From: Absidia repens
Lineage: Eukaryota > Mucoromycota > Mucoromycetes > Mucorales > Cunninghamellaceae
NCBI GenBank assembly: GCA_002105175.1
Contig: MCGE01000027.1
Location: 324,001 to 388,000, forward strand
Direction: 5' to 3'
Length of the DNA stretch: 64,000 nucleotides
Shown: piece by piece, positions 24,900-36,828 of the stretch
How the letters are laid out: every line of letters starts with the position of its first letter
Numbering within the stretch: the stretch's first letter is position 1
Notes under the pieces: model-generated
What the model saw: only the letters and a program-made list of their open reading frames with translations
What the model was told of the DNA's origin: nothing
The model's database searches: none
Program-made: the position numbers and the translations under genes

Positions 24900-25540
24900 G
24901 AGGACGGTTCGTAAAAGGATATATTTTGTTTTGAGTTATATGAGGAGACACTAAACTAAAGGAGCAAATTTCACTATCACAAGGGATCTAATGGAGGTAG
25001 CATGGAGTACCTTTTAGTCAAGCTAAAGAATGGTCAGCACTAATCTAATGGGATGACTGTAAACTGGCAACTATATATGTGGAAGGCACGGAAAGCCTAA
25101 AGAGGCATATTCTATTGAAGATACAACAACGGTCAACCCTAATTAAACGAGGCGATGGTAGCAAAGGAAGGATCTACTGTACTATTATACAAAACATGAA
25201 CGAGACGAATGGCATATTTTTCATTGGAGCATAGAAAAAGGACATATTTTATTAAGATGAGGATACAAACTATGGATAAATGAACACTAAACTAAGCCAT
25301 TGATGGTTCCAAAAAGTCAACTAATGGTGGTCCTAAATCCTAGATCCAAAATGAAAGGGGTCCCCCCATTCATGTTTCAATCCCTGATCTGAAAACCCTT
25401 TTAAACTAGTCCTAACGCTAATCTATGATCACTATGACCACAACAAAGCTGAATGATGAAGAAAAAAAAAAAGGAAAAAGAGCGAAGAAAAAGTAGGAGC
25501 AAATAAATATTTCCACGTGGGCGGGATTTCAAATGATTTT
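24900..25540 (-). repeat. Dispersed repeat, long subfamily, copy E
   Basis: Inverted copy with an intact CACGTGGGCGGG box at 25514-25525 and core AAAATGAAAGGGGTCC near 25350. Internal units show GGACACTAAACTAAAGG-like and CATATTCTATTGAAGATACA-like blocks repeated three to four times. Clearly homologous to copies C and D. Confidence 0.75.
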
Positions 25541-25677
25541 TGGCCTCTTGCTGAATTCCAGTTCTGACCATTTCCATGATTTTTTTCGATAACCTTTTAC
25601 ATTTTGCTAAAAAAAAACACATAAGAAAGCTACGGAATTTTTCTGTATTGATAGATGTAGTAAGATTACACAAAGCA

Positions 25678-25854
25678 CAGTAGCGATATTACGCACAACA
25701 ACATGGCAATTTCGTTATAGCGGGCACCTACTGTGTAGTAAAGTGGTAGAGAGCGTGATGGAATGAAAAGATGCATGAGGGAGGATAATAATATCAGAGT
25801 TGTTAACATACTGGCTGTATTGGAGAGATCATACATAAATAATTGACTAGACAC
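25678..25854 (-). pseudogene. Relic related to the 21.6-22.7 kb degraded gene
   Basis: On the minus strand CATGCATCTTTTCATTCC and TTACTACACAGTA match CATCCATCATTTTATTC and TTATTACACAGTA near 21975-22005. Translated, HASFHS...LLHS versus HPSFYS...LLHS. The frame stops soon after. Short remnant of the same unknown family. Confidence 0.35.
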
Positions 25855-25859
25855 CTCAG

Positions 25860-26504
25860 TAAAGACTATACCGTAGCATTTAAAAGAGCATAGGAGAGAT
25901 CTTCCATAAAGAAGAAATCTGTCGTAAAACTTGAGTATATATTATATGTATCATCTGACATATTAATAAATGTCATACCGTTGGATAATCCTGACATCTC
26001 ACCAACTCAATTAGCGAAAGTCAGTCGTGATTTCATCCACGAACTAGATGGTCATAAAAGATAGGGAAGTTACATCCGGTATCTTTTTTTGGGGAGACTG
26101 CTTTCTTGAGGGGGGGGGGCGATGGTCATTCGCAACTGGTGAGGCTGAGAAAATATTTTTTTTACGTAATCCGTGGAGGGTTTGAAATCCTTCAAGAAGT
26201 GATAAACAAAAGAAAGCGACAGCAAAGATAAAAAACAAACAAACACAAATAAATTATGAACAAATGAAAAGAACAGCGACATGAAGAATTAATTCTTATC
26301 GAGCGGGATTTGAAATGTACTGGGCAACTCAGGAACGGACTGACGAACAACAAAAAAAAAAACATTTTTGTCTGAGGGGTGGTGGACGGACCTATTTTGC
26401 CTTATTTCTTTTTCTTTGTTAACCCCCAACTCTTTTCCCTCTCTTTCTACCCTCCCCGCTCTCTTCCCCATCTCTTTATTTATCCTCTTACATTTATCTC
26501 TTTT
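25860..26504. other. Region upstream of the OMA1-type gene
   Basis: Holds a G9 run near 26111-26119 and a stray GCGGGATTTGAAATG at about 26301, matching the flank of the dispersed-repeat box. The pyrimidine-rich stretch 26398-26500 immediately precedes the start codon. Confidence 0.45.
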
Positions 26505-28065
26505 ATGCCACTCATTAGGCTTTTAACTACACAAAGGACAAAATCAACTTGTTGTCGACAATGTCTTGGTCGTCAAATCATGGGCAGTAACAGACTCAAT
26601 CAACAGCAACAACGACTGCTCCCAATTCAACCATCAGTCAGCTTCCGGTCATTTCATTCAAGTCAGACCTCAAAAAGTCCTATTATTCCTCTTCCTGCTA
26701 TTCTGCTTGGTTTACTCAAGTCTGGAAAACTAGTCAGCTTTGTCTCCTTGTCCTCGAAAACCTCTTTGACCCTCCTTCCACACACATTTCGTCGGGATAA
26801 AGGAAAACTGGTAGGCAAGATCTTGGCAGGTATTCCAATTGCCGGTTTGGCCTTATTAGTAGCTGTGGGTTTAGACCAGGTATTATGAAATAACAAATAG
26901 TTGGAAACATATTGTGAGGGGATATCATTTGTCCAAATAGGCATATTTTAACTCTAATTTTTATTTTATTTTATTATAGGCGCCGAATACTTCAAGGTTA
27001 CGATTTATTTATCTATCAGAACAAGAAGAGCAAGAAGAAGTGGAAAAGGCAATTCAGGAATTGATGGAACCGAAAGCAGGGCTGATCGCATCCTCTGACA
27101 GTGAAGCAGTATTATGGCTCCAGACGATTGTAGACAATTTGGCCAAGGCAGCGCAAGACGATGTACGGGATCCAGTGCGTCAATACAGCAACTCTCAACT
27201 TTTACCTGTGCATGAAAACGATGACAACGACGGCGACGACGATGATGATACCGACTTGAAACAACAAGAACCAAAAAAGTACGAGGTGCATCTGATTTGT
27301 GATGGAAATACCTTGAACGCAATGTGTGCAGGTCGCCATATTGTGATGTACGATTTGATGATGCAGGCCATGGATTACGACGAAACCAAAATAGCAGTGA
27401 TTCTCAGTCACGAAATCGCCCACTCGATACAACGACATTTTGTAGAAACGCACGGGTTTGCCTCTCTTTTACTAATGCTTGGGGATATCACACGTGGTGT
27501 ATTTTGGATGGTGACCGAATCATTTGGGCCATATGTTAATCAAAAAATCAATGAGGCAATCACTGGGTTTATTGCTTTGGAATCTGAATATACTTACAAT
27601 CGACAATTGGAACGTGAAGCGGATTTGGTGGGATTGCAAATTCTGGCCAAAGCTGGTTATGATCCAAGGGTAGCAATTGATGTATGGACGACAATGGCTG
27701 AAATTGAAGATAGAATCAAGGAACTTGAGGATGAACAGGTCAAGAACTCTCTACAGCTACAGCAACAACAGCAGCAAGCACAACAGTCATCAAGACAGCA
27801 GCAAATGACAGAACAGCAACCTATCTCTGTGAGCTCCATGGTAGAAAATTTGATCTCTATTTGGTTTGGATCAAGCCATCCCCCAAGCCAGGAGCGTGTG
27901 GAGTACATTAGACAGCACTTGGATCACTCTATCGAATTATATGACGACGCCATTAAATTGAACGGGGAACCCCTGCACTTTGATTGGAACACTTCTTTAG
28001 CCTCGGATGATTCTATTTCACAGACTAGTTACTTTTGGGGTTTATTGCACTACTTTTTCAAATAA
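26505..28065 (+). CDS. OMA1: OMA1-type mitochondrial inner-membrane metalloprotease (M48)
   Basis: Stress-activated zinc protease of the mitochondrial inner membrane, about 486 residues in two exons (26505-26879, 26980-28065). The N-terminus (MPLIRLLTTQRTKSTCCRQC) is basic and lacks acids, as a mitochondrial presequence should be; hydrophobic GKILAGIPIAGLALLVAVGL is a membrane segment. The M48 domain has LNAMCAGRHIVMYDLMM, the zinc motif VILSHEIAHSIQRH (HEXXH near 269-273) and the third ligand in LEREADLVG. Yeast Oma1 is shorter; the extra length here is an acidic insert (DNDGDDDDDTD) and a glutamine-rich insert near 27759-27830. The neighbouring unknown gene starts only about 137 bp downstream. 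Confidence 0.9.
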
Positions 28066-28202
28066 AGAACAATGATATTTTTAGACTCGAATTTTACTGT
28101 GATCACAAGGTACAAAGCGGTGTTTGAATGCTTTTTATTCCATTTGCTTTTCGTTTCCCTCTCCTTTTTTTTTTTGTTCTTTCTCTCACTTACTTTTATT
28201 CA

Positions 28203-30746
28203 ATGGACACTTTAGACCCTGAACTGACTAAATCAATACTTGACCGTACCCCTGATTGGAAACTGGCTATCACACCCTCTGGCAAGCTGGCCAAGCAATC
28301 CTGTTTTGTTCAAAAATATATGCCACCTATTATCGCCTTGACGCAAGACGAGTCGACGGCCCTCATGGTAACTCACAGTGCTTGGACACACCGTCTTGTA
28401 GACCAAGGTGTACTCTGGGACCCTAGTAATGACTCTACCATTCACAGCTTATCCATGGCCCAACTACTTTTTTATCCTCAACAACATGCCCAGAATCCTT
28501 TGACCTATGCCAAAAAAACGCTTCATATGGTTCTCTTCCAAACTTGTGCCTGTTTCTCAGTAAACCAAATCCTGCGACCAACTCTTCACTTCCAACAAGC
28601 TATTGAAACTGCTCTGATTCCCTATCCAACGGATTTTCGACAAGTACTGGAAAACCTCATGGTGGTGTTTGATACCTATGGATTTCTTTGGCCACAAAAA
28701 ATCATTTTAGGTAAGAAGATGGTCGGAGCGGAGGCGGGAAATGGGTGATTAGGATGATGGAGTTCTCACACTTGTTCATTTAGGCCGTCGGATTCATGTT
28801 AAAAAGTCTTACAAAGTTTATACAAATGAAGAACGCCTGATGCACTTACGTATTGCCAAGGATGATGTGTCGATCAAATTGACAAAGGAACGTGAAGCTA
28901 AGGCACGCCAACGACAAAGTGACTTATCGATGGACCAAGGTAAAAGAATGAACGAAAATCAGAAATAATGACTATTTCGATGGTAGACTTATTTGAACAA
29001 AACCTCGGTTTAATTTTTAGAATAGAAAGTTTGACTTGGACGATTATTAAACGCAACGATGTTTGTCCTATATATGAATTTCTTGATGAACCCTGGCGAC
29101 AACAAATTCAACATGTGATCCACGAATGTTTATATCGGATCCCCATTCATGCACCAATTAAACTACGGAATTACGCCACCAACACTTACCTTAGCTGGCG
29201 ATCCAACAATGACCGTCAAGGAGCAGGAGCGGCAACTAAACGGCAGCAGCAATTCCAAAAAGACAAACAATCGTGTACCTTATCAGCATTACCAATGAAA
29301 CTCATGGCCTCTACTTCAAGCCAATACCTTTGGAGATTCACTTGGACACCATCTCGATCTTCCTCTGCGCCTTACTCAGCCTTGCCCGATTTGGTAGCGT
29401 CGTATCAGCCGCAATTCTTGCGTTGTGGAAGTAATGTATACTTGTCTCCTGCATGTGATACTCCTTTGGTTTCATACAACAATAGCTATCAACAGCTATC
29501 GACTCCACCTCTTACTACACATGCCGATATTTTGGCCCGGTCTATGAAAGGCGATAGTCGAATTCGGTCGGTCGATCTTTTTAATTCAGAAACATGTGAT
29601 GTGGATGCAACGGACTCTTTAGAAATGACGTGGAAGGTGGATTTACCTGGTTTGGGACTGGGTCGGGATGATGATAGCTCGACAGACGAAGGACTCAATA
29701 TGGACATTCTCATTGGTCGATGCCGCCCCGTTCTTCACAAGGATATTATTGCTTTGCGACAAATACTCTACCTTTGTGCCGTATCACCTGTAACGCCTCC
29801 TCAGCAGCAACAGAAATCGTCTAATACGAAAGCAACATCAACAACAATAAGTGGAACGAACAAACAGTCTGATCAACAATCACTCTCATCGATGATACAT
29901 CCTATTCTTGCCAAAGAAAATGGACTTGTAGGCGGCGAATTGGAACACTGTTGGTGGATTGAACTAGCTTCTGAGGAAGATTTGAATTACCATCAACATA
30001 CATTTATATCGTGGCCACCATCGCCGTATGACCAACAGCAGAACGACTCCGTTGATGGTCCACCGATTCAACAAGACAATGCCAGTATCCGACAGCACAA
30101 AAGCGCAGAATCACTACGCCCGACCCACTTCTCTAGGCCTAGCTTACGCCAGGTCCGATCCTTCGATAAAAATACGCAATCTGACTCGCCATCTTTTTTT
30201 GATCAGCTTGAAACATCATCACCCCTCACTCGACTGTCACGGTTAATGGAAAACGAAAACGAAAACGAACACGAAGACAAGGCAATTCGACCACCGCAGG
30301 AAGAGCGTTCTTCGAAACCAACAACATCCATTCGATCTAGTCTCGATTTACGAAAGAAAAATATATCCTTTCTTCACTCATTATCTTACTTCAACCATCC
30401 TTCATCGTCGCTTCCGACCACTGCCACCACCAAAAATAACAGCAGCAACAACAACAAAAGACCTATTAGCAATCATCAGCCCCTCTCTACTCTACCATCT
30501 ACACCATCTCCTTCCTCCTTTACATCACCTAAACCGACATCTGATCAGCATTATCATGAAGAGCTGGGTTTCGATACGGACCCTTTGGCCAATGCACGTG
30601 CGGAACCCTACTTTCAATTTTATGCCTCCAAACAACGCAACAAGACCTTGTCTCAAGTCTGGAAACATTCAAGTTTGAAACAAATGATTACAAGGCTCAA
30701 CCATCAACCTCCTCCACCTTCACCTTTTTCCAATTATTTTAAATGA
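28203..30746 (+). CDS. Uncharacterised 794-residue protein
   Basis: I do not recognise a family. Three exons by eye: 28203-28710, 28784-28939, 29026-30746. The N-terminus (MDTLDPELTKSILDRTPDWKL) is polar with no signal peptide. Residues 1-220 look globular, ending in a charged helix (KLTKEREAKARQRQSD). Two stretches, PIKLRNYATNTYLSW and FLRCGSNVYLSPACDTPLVS, resemble short beta-trefoil or fascin-like repeats; this is only a visual impression. From about 450 onward the protein is low-complexity S/T/P/N with many basic SxRxS-like motifs, suggesting phosphoregulation or scaffold roles. The third acceptor is chosen because the upstream AG would give an immediate stop. Confidence 0.7.
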
Positions 30747-32009
30747 CCTCCATTCCCAATAGATATTTATTTTCCGTTATTATTATTCTTCTTCTCCCTT
30801 CTAGTTTAGTATTCCTATCACTCTCCCCCTTTCCTTTCTATTTATTATGCATTCTATTTATTATTTATTTATTTGAAGCACACAACTCAATAAAAATTAT
30901 TCTGGCAATATTCTTTATTTCCCACAATAAAACAGGGGAGGGGGGGGGTGAAAATAGGGTAGCATAGTGGTCGGTTTACTCTTTTTTAACAGTGTAGTTC
31001 ATCGACTGGATATGTTAAATACTAGTGTTAGAATGTTTTAGAATTAGAATTAATCCACCTCAACTGACTCTTTTTTTTTTTTTTTTTTTGTTTTCTTTGG
31101 AATAAAAACCATTTTTACAAAATATCATGTAATCCAATTTGTATCTTATTGAGCTTTTTGGTTATGGGGGAGGGTATTTGCTGTACTGGTACTATATACA
31201 TCATATATGGTTTGCAACTGTGCTGTAGCTTGGAGGAGGAAAATATTGAGAGGTGATTAGGGAAGAAAATGTGGGTGTGATGTCAAATGGGCTTGAAGTA
31301 GGGGGATATCAGTCGAGGACGAACAATTTAGATAATGTGGTGAAGGCCGCTGGGCATAGAGAAAAACTACGGACTATAATACAGATAATCTAAAAATAAT
31401 CGCTATCGGTCATCAGTCCTTTCGCTCGTTGACTATGGTTGTATCCCTGTGATTCCACAAGGTGATCAGTGCGCGAATCAAAGAAATATTTGCTTGATTT
31501 GATTGACGTTCCATATTTTTTAATAGGAGTTTGTCAAACGAAAAGAGTCAGGGCATGATGATAAAATCCCGAGTATGTTGATTGGCTCAACTCTCAACGG
31601 TGGCCGACGGGCCCGAAAAAATCAAGTGTCAATGAAAAAAAAAAAACTCCGTAGAGAGGAAGACAGGGAAAAGATACCAAAAGCGATAGGCAAGATGAAA
31701 TGCTGCTGAAGGTAAGAATAAACCAACTAATACCATTCGTATATATTAATATATAATGATTAATACTAAATGATTGAAAACTATATGAAATGTATATATA
31801 TTAAAAAAGAATAGTTAAAGGAACGACGGTGATCCAAACCGAATGCTATACGGTGATTGTAGCAGCAATATTGAGAAAAATATTTTTTCAATCCCCGTTT
31901 ACTTTATTTCTCTGGAAGAAGTCATTTCCTTTTTTTCCTTTTCTTTTTCTTTTTTTTTTTTTTCATCATCTTTTTTTCTTGACTTCTCCTTCTTCCCTTC
32001 TTATTTATC
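30747..32009. other. Intergenic region and ERG6 promoter
   Basis: 3' flank of the unknown gene with ATTTATTATTTATTTATTTG and AATAAAATTATT-like signals near 30880-30930, a T19 run near 31072, then mixed sequence. A T/C-rich tract (31925-32000) directly precedes the ERG6 ATG. No sterol-response-like site could be identified with confidence. Confidence 0.45.
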
Positions 32010-33491
32010 ATGACTGCTTCCGAAAACACCGTGTCAGCTGTCCACGCTGAAGATATTGCCTTTGCCCGTGCTCTTCATGGTAAGGAAATCAAATCTGGTT
32101 TGATTTCTAACCTTAAATCTAAGAATGCTGATGTCCACAATGTCGCCACTGATACCTACCTCAAGATGTGGAAGAAGGCTGATACTGAAACCAAGGAAGA
32201 TGAAGATCAACGTTTGGACAGCTATACTCAATTGGTGAACTCTTACTACAACTTGGCTACTGACTTTTATGAATACGGTAAGATGATGATGATGATATGA
32301 TAAAAAAAAAAGACTACTTGCTTAAACGATAATTTTACTGAACCCGTCCTTTTTTCTTATGTGCTTAGGTTGGGGTACCAGTTTCCATTTCTGTCGTTAC
32401 TATCCTGGTGAAGAATTCTTCCGTGCTATTGCTCGTCATGAACACTACTTGGCTGCTAACACTGGCATCAAGAAGGGTATGAAGGTTTTGGATGTAAGTA
32501 CATATGACACAGGACGATAGCGATATAGTTAAGGTTATTTATTAATCTTTGTTTTTTTTTTCTCCTCTATTGTTATTTTTAAGGTTGGCTGTGGTGTTGG
32601 TAAGGAACAATAAAAATAGAGGAACGGGGTGATGGAAAAATAGAGTGATCGACTAACTCAAACCCTTGTCAATTAGGTGGACCTGCTCGTGAAATTGCCC
32701 ACTTCACTGGTGCCCATGTCACTGGTTTGAACAACAATGCCTACCAAGTCGAACGTGCTTTCCATTACGCTGCTAAGGAAGGTTTGAAAGACCAAACCAA
32801 CTTCATCAAGGTAAAAAGGAAGAAACACAATCACATGGATAACGGGGTTTGAACGAGTATCAAGATCAAGAACACTCATCCTTTTATTTGTGTAAATTAG
32901 GGTAACTTTATGGAAATGCCTTTCGAAGAAAACTCTTATGATGCCGTTTATGCTATTGAAGCCACTTGCCATGCTCCTACCTTTGAAGGTGTCTACGGTG
33001 AAATTTTCCGTGTGTTGAAGCCCGGAGGTACCTTTGGTTGTTACGAATGGTGTATGACCGACGACTATGACTCCAGCAACCCTGAACATCATGAAATCGC
33101 TCACGGAATTGAACGTGGTAATGGTATTCCCAAGATGCGCCCTACTGCCGAATGTCTCCAAGCCTTGAAGAACGTTGGTTTCGAAATTGAATTACATCAA
33201 GATATGGCTGCTGTCGGTGACTCCATTGCCTGGTTCTACCCCTTGGAAGGCGATTTACGCAAGTGTCAAACTTTCCGTGATTATTTGACTACTTTGGCCA
33301 TGACCAAGGCCGGTCGCTTTACCACCACCAACATGTGCCGCGTTTTGGAAAAGTTTGGTCTCGCCCCCAAGGGTACTGTCGAAACCCAAAAGTTCCTTGA
33401 AGTCGCTGCTGATGCTCTTGTCGCTGGTGCTCAACGCAACTTATTTACTCCCATGTTCTTCTTTGTTGTCCGCAAGCCCTTGAATGCCTAA
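32010..33491 (+). CDS. ERG6: Sterol 24-C-methyltransferase
   Basis: Ergosterol-pathway enzyme that transfers a methyl group from S-adenosylmethionine to C-24 of the sterol side chain, at the ER and lipid droplets. 377 residues, close to yeast Erg6. Landmarks: [26 protein letters not shown], the SAM motif [42 protein letters not shown] (a conserved family acidic segment), and [16 protein letters not shown]. Exons 32010-32277, 32369-32493, 32584-32599, 32677-32810 and 32901-33491. Phases close exactly. The 16-nt third exon encodes the middle of SAM motif I. Codon use is strongly biased (GCC, AAG, ACC), suggesting high expression. Confidence 0.97.
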
Positions 33492-34870
33492 GAGTGATTG
33501 GTGGCTTCGGCGGTATTCATCTCCCCCGTCTCTTTTCCCCCCTCCTCTCTTCTTTTTATAGTCTTAATTTAGTTTATTGATCTTACTGATAGATACATCC
33601 TTCCTTTTAGTTTACATTTATTCCCTCTTGTCTCTTTGTCTTTACTAATAAAATACATTTATAATATTACAATTTATACATTTGATCTTACACATATGAA
33701 TTTACTACTGTTTTACTGGATCATTGGGCAAATAGGTTTATACGGGCATGATAATATTGATTAAAGTGATGGGTATTGATATTGGTTCTGGTAGATGTTG
33801 AATAAAGTGTTTTATTTGGTTACCATGGGGAGTCACGTTTTGACTATAGTGAGATGTTGGGGTATTTGCCATATTCTTTTGTTTGATAGGATGAGCATGG
33901 CTTGAGGCTGGCCTGGGAACACTTCCACTGGGCGAACCAAATTAAACCAAAAAAGTGGACTTTGCACCCAGATGTATTAGTTGTGAAAAAACTGTATCCT
34001 CTTTCTTTCTCCTTGTAGTATGTTATGAAAATACAGAATATCTTACAGTATTTACTTCCCCCTTCATTCTATTCATCATCTCATACGTTCATATCCCTTT
34101 TTTTTGTGTCGATTTCTCTACACACTTGTTTTATCACAAGTGTCAGAGACATAACTTAGACGGACCTTAAGCTGATATTATGGCACGACCATTTATTACG
34201 CCGTTTTTTTTTTTTTTTTATGAACCGCCACTGTTTGTTTTTATGCACCTATCACTGGCTTTTTTTGTGCATCCATCCACTGACTTCTTTATCGTGATTT
34301 TTTTTGTCAAGTACATCGCGATCATTTTTTCAAAACCGTCTTCCCTTTTTCTCCCTTTATTTTTCGAAACTTTGTATAGATAGAACGCTTATCACAAAAA
34401 TTTGCCGAGGTCGCCTCATACCCAATCGTTTTTTTTTTTTTTTTTTTTTTTTTTTGCGTACCTACTTATACTGTGCAGTACGTTATATCATATCAATAAA
34501 ACAAAAAACAACAACAACAACAACCCACATTTACAAGGCTAATAGTACAACGGCGAGACTTATTTTATTCAATTGTAGATATAAACTATGATACAGCTAT
34601 TGGCAACAGCACAACACGTATCATATGGATAGGGATACTAGGGGTGTGTGGTGTATATAGTATGTGTGTGTATGGGAAGGGGATAAAACGTAATGAGGAG
34701 ATAAGCCTTGTCGTGGAATAAAGATAATCTAAAGTAAACCAGTCTAAATAATACGGGAGAATCATCATGTGGGTGATATATCACGGTATTGATGTTAGCA
34801 AAAAGGAAAAAAGCAAGAAAAGAAAGTGACGTGGGGATATCCTTTCAGAAATAAAAAAAAACAACCGCAA
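33492..34870. other. ERG6 3' flank and repeat-poor spacer
   Basis: AATAAAATACATT near 33647 is a plausible ERG6 poly(A) signal. A T26 run sits near 34430-34455, and (AAC)n near 34508. Short frames here are low-complexity. No gene. Confidence 0.45.
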
Positions 34871-34879
34871 ACTTGACCA

Positions 34880-35870
34880 CATATCTTTCAAATCCCGCCC
34901 ACGTGAATATTTTTATTTACTTTCATTTTAATTTTTTTCGCTCTCTTTTCTTTTTCTTTGTTCTCTTCGGTTTTTTTTCTTCATCATTCAACTTTGTGAA
35001 GTAATGGTGGTTATAGATTGCGTCAGGACTAGTTTAGAAGGGGTTTCACCTCAGGGATGACAACATGCATGGGGAAGCTCTTTCATTTTGGATCTAGGAT
35101 TTAGGACCATCATTAGTTTGCTTCTTGGAATCTTTATTAGCTTAGTTTCGTATTAATGCATTATATTTTGTATCAACACCTCAATAAAATATGTACTTTT
35201 TTTTTACATGCTTCAATGAAAAGTATTCTTAAAGTCTCTCTCTGTCGTGTACAATAAATCACTTTTTTACTACCATCGCTTCTTTTGATTAGTGTTGACT
35301 GTTGTTGTGCTTCAATAAAAGAAGTCCCTTTAGATTTTATCATGCCTTGTACAGTATATTAATACACATTTTACAATAATTCACTAGATTAGCGTTGCCC
35401 TTTATTGAGAACTCTCGATCTCCCCATTCGTCTTCCTAATGCTAACTCCATTAGATCACTTTAGAATGAATCCCATACTCTTAGTCTAGTATCTATGTAC
35501 TATATTCCATATTCCTTCAAATAAAAAATGCCATTTTTATTGACCATACTTGGACTCATTTTATGATGAAAAAAGCTATTATTGTTACTATGTTGTGAAT
35601 GTTCTTTCAAACACATGCGTCCTAGTATCCCGTCACTATGACTATTTTCCCCTGTGAGTCGCAGCAACTGATTTATGACTCCAGGTCAATTGATATGAAA
35701 CGTGTTTCTATTCTTACTATATCATTAGTATCAATAAATCTAAGTTATATCGCCAGCGAAGTCTTCCTATAAAATATTTTAGCCCCCATTAGACTGGACT
35801 TACGGTATATACCCAGTTTATTATTTCGTTGTATCTACTATAAATCTCTCCTCACATAAAAAAAAAGAAG
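34880..35870 (+). repeat. Dispersed repeat, long subfamily, copy B (best forward copy)
   Basis: Begins AAATCCCGCCCACGTG (box 34894-34905), then T/C-rich tract, TCAGGACTAGTTTAGAAGGGG, core GCATGGGGAAGCTCTTTCAT, GATCTAGGATTTAGGACC and TTAGCTTAGTTTCG. A series of about 110-130-bp units follows, marked by TCAATAAAATATGTAC, GATTAGTGTTGACTGTTG, TCAATAAAAGAAG and GATTAGCGTTGCCC. About 1 kb, the longest intact copy here. Confidence 0.75.
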
Positions 35871-35917
35871 GTAGCTGCGTACCCCTAAATAATGGTATTG
35901 CATTAATCTCACACTTT

Positions 35918-35951
<34 letters not shown>

Positions 35952-36828
35952 GAACCCAAAAGATCGTTTTCGAAGTGTGAAAATGTATAGGCAAAAAAAA
36001 AAAAAAAAAAAAAAAAAAGTTCAGGGTAAATTAGTTCATCTGCGACGACCAAAGAAGATATTTGTGAGAAGATGCCAATCCCATATCAGACCCTTCACAA
36101 ATGGCCTCTATGCATTGCAGGCTATTTATGTAACCAAACAACTTGTTATTGTTAGACCAACTTTCATTTTCCATGAAGAGTATCTAATTTTTTTTTCCTT
36201 TCTAGCCCATCTAACATGCACCCGTAGTGAAGGTAACCATCTACCTCCTCCCCCCCCATTCTAAATATTTTAGTCAGGCTTATGATTGATTTTGAGAAAA
36301 CACAGATCTACACCCAATATTTTTTTTTTCCAGGTCGGGTACCCATCCACACTACTCAGCCCTAGAGGAACCCGAGTTTACATCGATGACCTCAAATAAA
36401 ATCGCCCCAAGGCTCCAGACCTGAAGTGCCATCCAGAATGTCACACTCACTGTCGGCACAAATATAAAACATGCAAACATAATTATGAAGGCAAAAATGC
36501 ACAAACATATAAACATACAAAGCAAAAGTGCACACACACACACACACACTACACACATACATAAACATACAAACAGACAAATATAAACAGACAAATATAA
36601 ACATATGTATTTATAATAGACGGCTTTGTATTTTATTGATGGGCGCAATTAAAAAGTACAAGAGATAAGTGACATGATTAAATAAAATACAAGATGATGA
36701 AGGCAATATATAATAATAATAAAACTAAGTGTACAATGTAAAAGTAAAAATAAAGAAAGAATAATGTAATAAATTTGATGAAGAGAGGGGGAGGGGGATA
36801 AAACCACGTTGAGTAACAGTCAGGTATT
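35871..36828. other. Spacer with simple repeats between repeat copy B and the flippase
   Basis: (AAC)n at 35918-35951, A25 at about 35994-36018, (CA)n near 36531-36548, and repeated ACATA(A/T)A(A/C)-type units from 36480 to 36610. A short coding-like stretch near 36395-36445 on the minus strand, VWSLGAILFEVIDV, resembles a piece of a protein kinase subdomain IX but is isolated. Confidence 0.45.

Noticed and set aside
35918..35951. (AAC)n array considered as CRISPR or satellite
   Set aside because: Simple trinucleotide repeat with no spacers.
36352..36648. Cysteine/valine-rich frames in the (CA)n region
   Set aside because: Produced by repeated ACATA units; the short kinase-like piece (VWSLGAILFEV) is isolated and too short to call.
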